Assembly (NCBI GenBank): GCA_029210265.1
Contig: JARGNP010000001.1
Span: 62,001 to 126,000, forward strand
Source: Legionellaceae bacterium
GTDB taxonomy: Bacteria > Pseudomonadota > Gammaproteobacteria > Legionellales > Legionellaceae
Length of the DNA: 64,000 nt
Direction of reading: 5' to 3'
Below, in pieces: positions 62,996 through 64,000 of the stretch (positions are counted from its first letter, which is position 1; every line of letters starts with the position of its first letter). Position numbers and translations under genes: made by a program. The notes beneath the pieces are model-generated. The model did not search any database. It was not told the DNA's origin and saw only the letters and a list, made by a program, of their open reading frames with translations.

Positions 62996-64000
62996 TCAGG
63001 AGCGCTTGATATGTTCAAGCATAGGTAACGACTCTCCTGTTGTTTGGTCAGTTTTTGTCTTGGCATAACTGTTTGATTTTTTTTGTGAGGACCATAAGGC
63101 ATGGGTTAAATATGCGCACCAACTGGGTGTGGTTGATGTAGCTGTTGCAGTGCTTGTGTTTGCATCTGCATCTGATTGAACGATTTGCTGCAATTGCAAA
63201 GCATTTTCGATGAGTAAAATGATATCAGAATGACCGTGTCTGCGTGCGTAGTCTAGCGGGGTTTTACGAGCATAGCTTAAAGCATGAAGTAGACTGCTAT
63301 CATGTGTAATCAGCTTCTGAACGCGTGCGGTATCTCCGGCTTTTACGGCAAGATGTATTAGGTGATTTTTACCCGGAACTGCTTGGGGGATGCTTGCCCC
63401 TTTGTCTAATAATAGGATGGCACAGCGATATTGATTCTTTGATACAGCTATCTCAAACGCTGTCATGTTGGGATGGATGATTTCGGGATATTTGTTTTGC
63501 TTGTCGGGTGTCACGTGATTTAAATTAGCGCCTAGATCAAGAAAATAGCGTAAAATATTAGTTTGGCCATATTTTGATGCTATCTGTACTGGCAAATAAC
63601 CCGCCTCATCCATTTGGTTAAGTAATACCGGGTTGTGTTGAATGAGTATTTGAATATGACTTAATTTATCAGCTTTAATCAACTGCTTTAGATTTCTGTC
63701 TTTGATCTTGACATGATCGTAATTGGCTTGAGCGCCGACACTATCGAGCAGCTGAACTGTTTTGACGTGACCATGGGTAATAGCCCAATCTAAAGCGGTG
63801 TAATGATGCTGGGGATGTTGAGTTGCTAAATTGAGATCAGCACCTGAGGCCATAAGATAAGTGACGAGGTCATGATAGCCTCGAGATGCAGCGATTAATA
63901 AGGGGCTTTCATTGAGAGGTGTTAGGGCATTAAGTCGTGTTCTATCTTGTGACATGAGCTTTTTAACGACCGTAGTTTGGCCTGTGCTTGCCGCAATATG
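62996..64000 (-). CDS. Ankyrin-repeat protein (5' truncated by window edge)
   Basis: The frame is open to the right edge: the 15 codons before the first ATG (63955) read HIAASTGQTTVVKKL, a typical ankyrin helix pair, so the gene starts outside the window. Visible repeats include ESPLLIAASRGYHDLVTYLM, YTALDWAITHGHVKTVQLL, YLPVQIASKYGQTNILRYFL, MTAFEIAVSKNQYRCAILLL, NHLIHLAVKAGDTARVQKLI and KTPLDYARRHGHSDIILLIE. After about residue 265 the tail is Thr/Ser-rich then basic (ATATSTTPSW). It lies upstream of the CaaX kinase, same strand, with a gap of 98 bp. Confidence 0.85.
   Translation of the reverse strand, partial: HIAASTGQTTVVKKLMSQDRTRLNALTPLNESPLLIAASRGYHDLVTYLMASGADLNLATQHPQHHYTALDWAITHGHVKTVQLLDSVGAQANYDHVKIKDRNLKQLIKADKLSHIQILIQHNPVLLNQMDEAGYLPVQIASKYGQTNILRYFLDLGANLNHVTPDKQNKYPEIIHPNMTAFEIAVSKNQYRCAILLLDKGASIPQAVPGKNHLIHLAVKAGDTARVQKLITHDSSLLHALSYARKTPLDYARRHGHSDIILLIENALQLQQIVQSDADANTSTATATSTTPSWCAYLTHALWSSQKKSNSYAKTKTDQTTGESLPMLEHIKRS

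Noticed and set aside
1-64000. CRISPR arrays, tRNA or rRNA genes, insertion sequences, secretion-system genes
   Set aside because: I looked for direct repeats with spacers, cloverleaf-like intergenic sequence and transposase or conjugation proteins and saw none; short or diverged cases could be missed by eye.

Overview
The window looks like part of an AT-rich chromosome from a gammaproteobacterium with an intracellular, host-associated life. My best guess is the Legionellales (Legionella/Coxiella/Berkiella-like). The grounds are gammaproteobacterial housekeeping blocks (lnt-leuS-lptE-holA; yciO-trpS-rluB-rlmD-relA; groES-groEL with a sigma32-type promoter; minD-minE; ubiG; putA) interleaved with many eukaryotic-like genes: three ankyrin proteins, two protein kinases, an OTU-type deubiquitinase-like protein, a YopT-like cysteine protease and two 2H phosphoesterases. 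There is no rRNA, tRNA, CRISPR array, insertion sequence or secretion-system gene in the window, so the taxon and any Dot/Icm-type secretion are inferences.

Layout. 0-7.6 kb: 3' part of a fused msrA-msrB gene, a C58-like protease, rluE, an ACR3 arsenite-efflux gene operonic with a HIT gene and a secreted beta-rich protein, and small unknowns. 7.6-13.7 kb (minus strand): lnt, leuS, lptE, a small exported Cys-rich protein and holA in one tight operon. 13.8-21.8 kb: accessory block with an ankyrin protein, a divergent kinase, a membrane protein, a Spy-like periplasmic protein, the OTU-like protein, two tiny exported proteins and a 2H phosphoesterase. 21.9-28.2 kb: yciO, trpS, rluB, rlmD, relA. 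28-32 kb: a MICAL-like flavoprotein overlapping the end of relA, a membrane acyltransferase-like protein and an unknown. 32-35.2 kb (minus): tspO, dsbD, crcB, DUF190 overlapping head to tail, plus grxC. 35.3-38 kb: groES-groEL and dps. 38-44.5 kb: a decayed copA tail, a 24-residue-repeat protein, a hybrid histidine kinase, an XTPase-glycosidase-like fusion and an internally duplicated membrane protein. 44.6-53 kb: UDG-like gene, ubiG, short ProQ, L,D-transpeptidase-like gene, putA, minD-minE without minC, thiL. 53-64 kb: second accessory block with an Lcl-like secreted protein, a GDPD with extra tail, NTF2-like, ankyrin, polyQ/TQT protein, second 2H phosphoesterase, Cys/His-cluster protein, Fes/beta-lactamase fusion, canonical kinase ending in a CaaX box, and an ankyrin gene running off the right edge.

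The most interesting signals are: (1) the OTU-like protein has its catalytic blocks in permuted order, with the His block before the Cys block; (2) it shares a C-terminal tail, including an IQ(K/R)SLMG repeat, with the divergent kinase a few kb away; (3) the canonical kinase ends in Cys-Val-Met-Ser, a prenylation-type CaaX box, after a Glu-rich tail; (4) two unrelated small proteins carry dynein-light-chain-like V-S-[T/V]-Q-T-[D/E] motifs; (5) there are two paralogous 2H phosphoesterases; (6) there are two unusual multi-domain fusions; and (7) gene remnants (copA, HIT) point to ongoing genome decay. Together the accessory genes read as a dispersed set of candidate host-directed effectors set between conserved operons.
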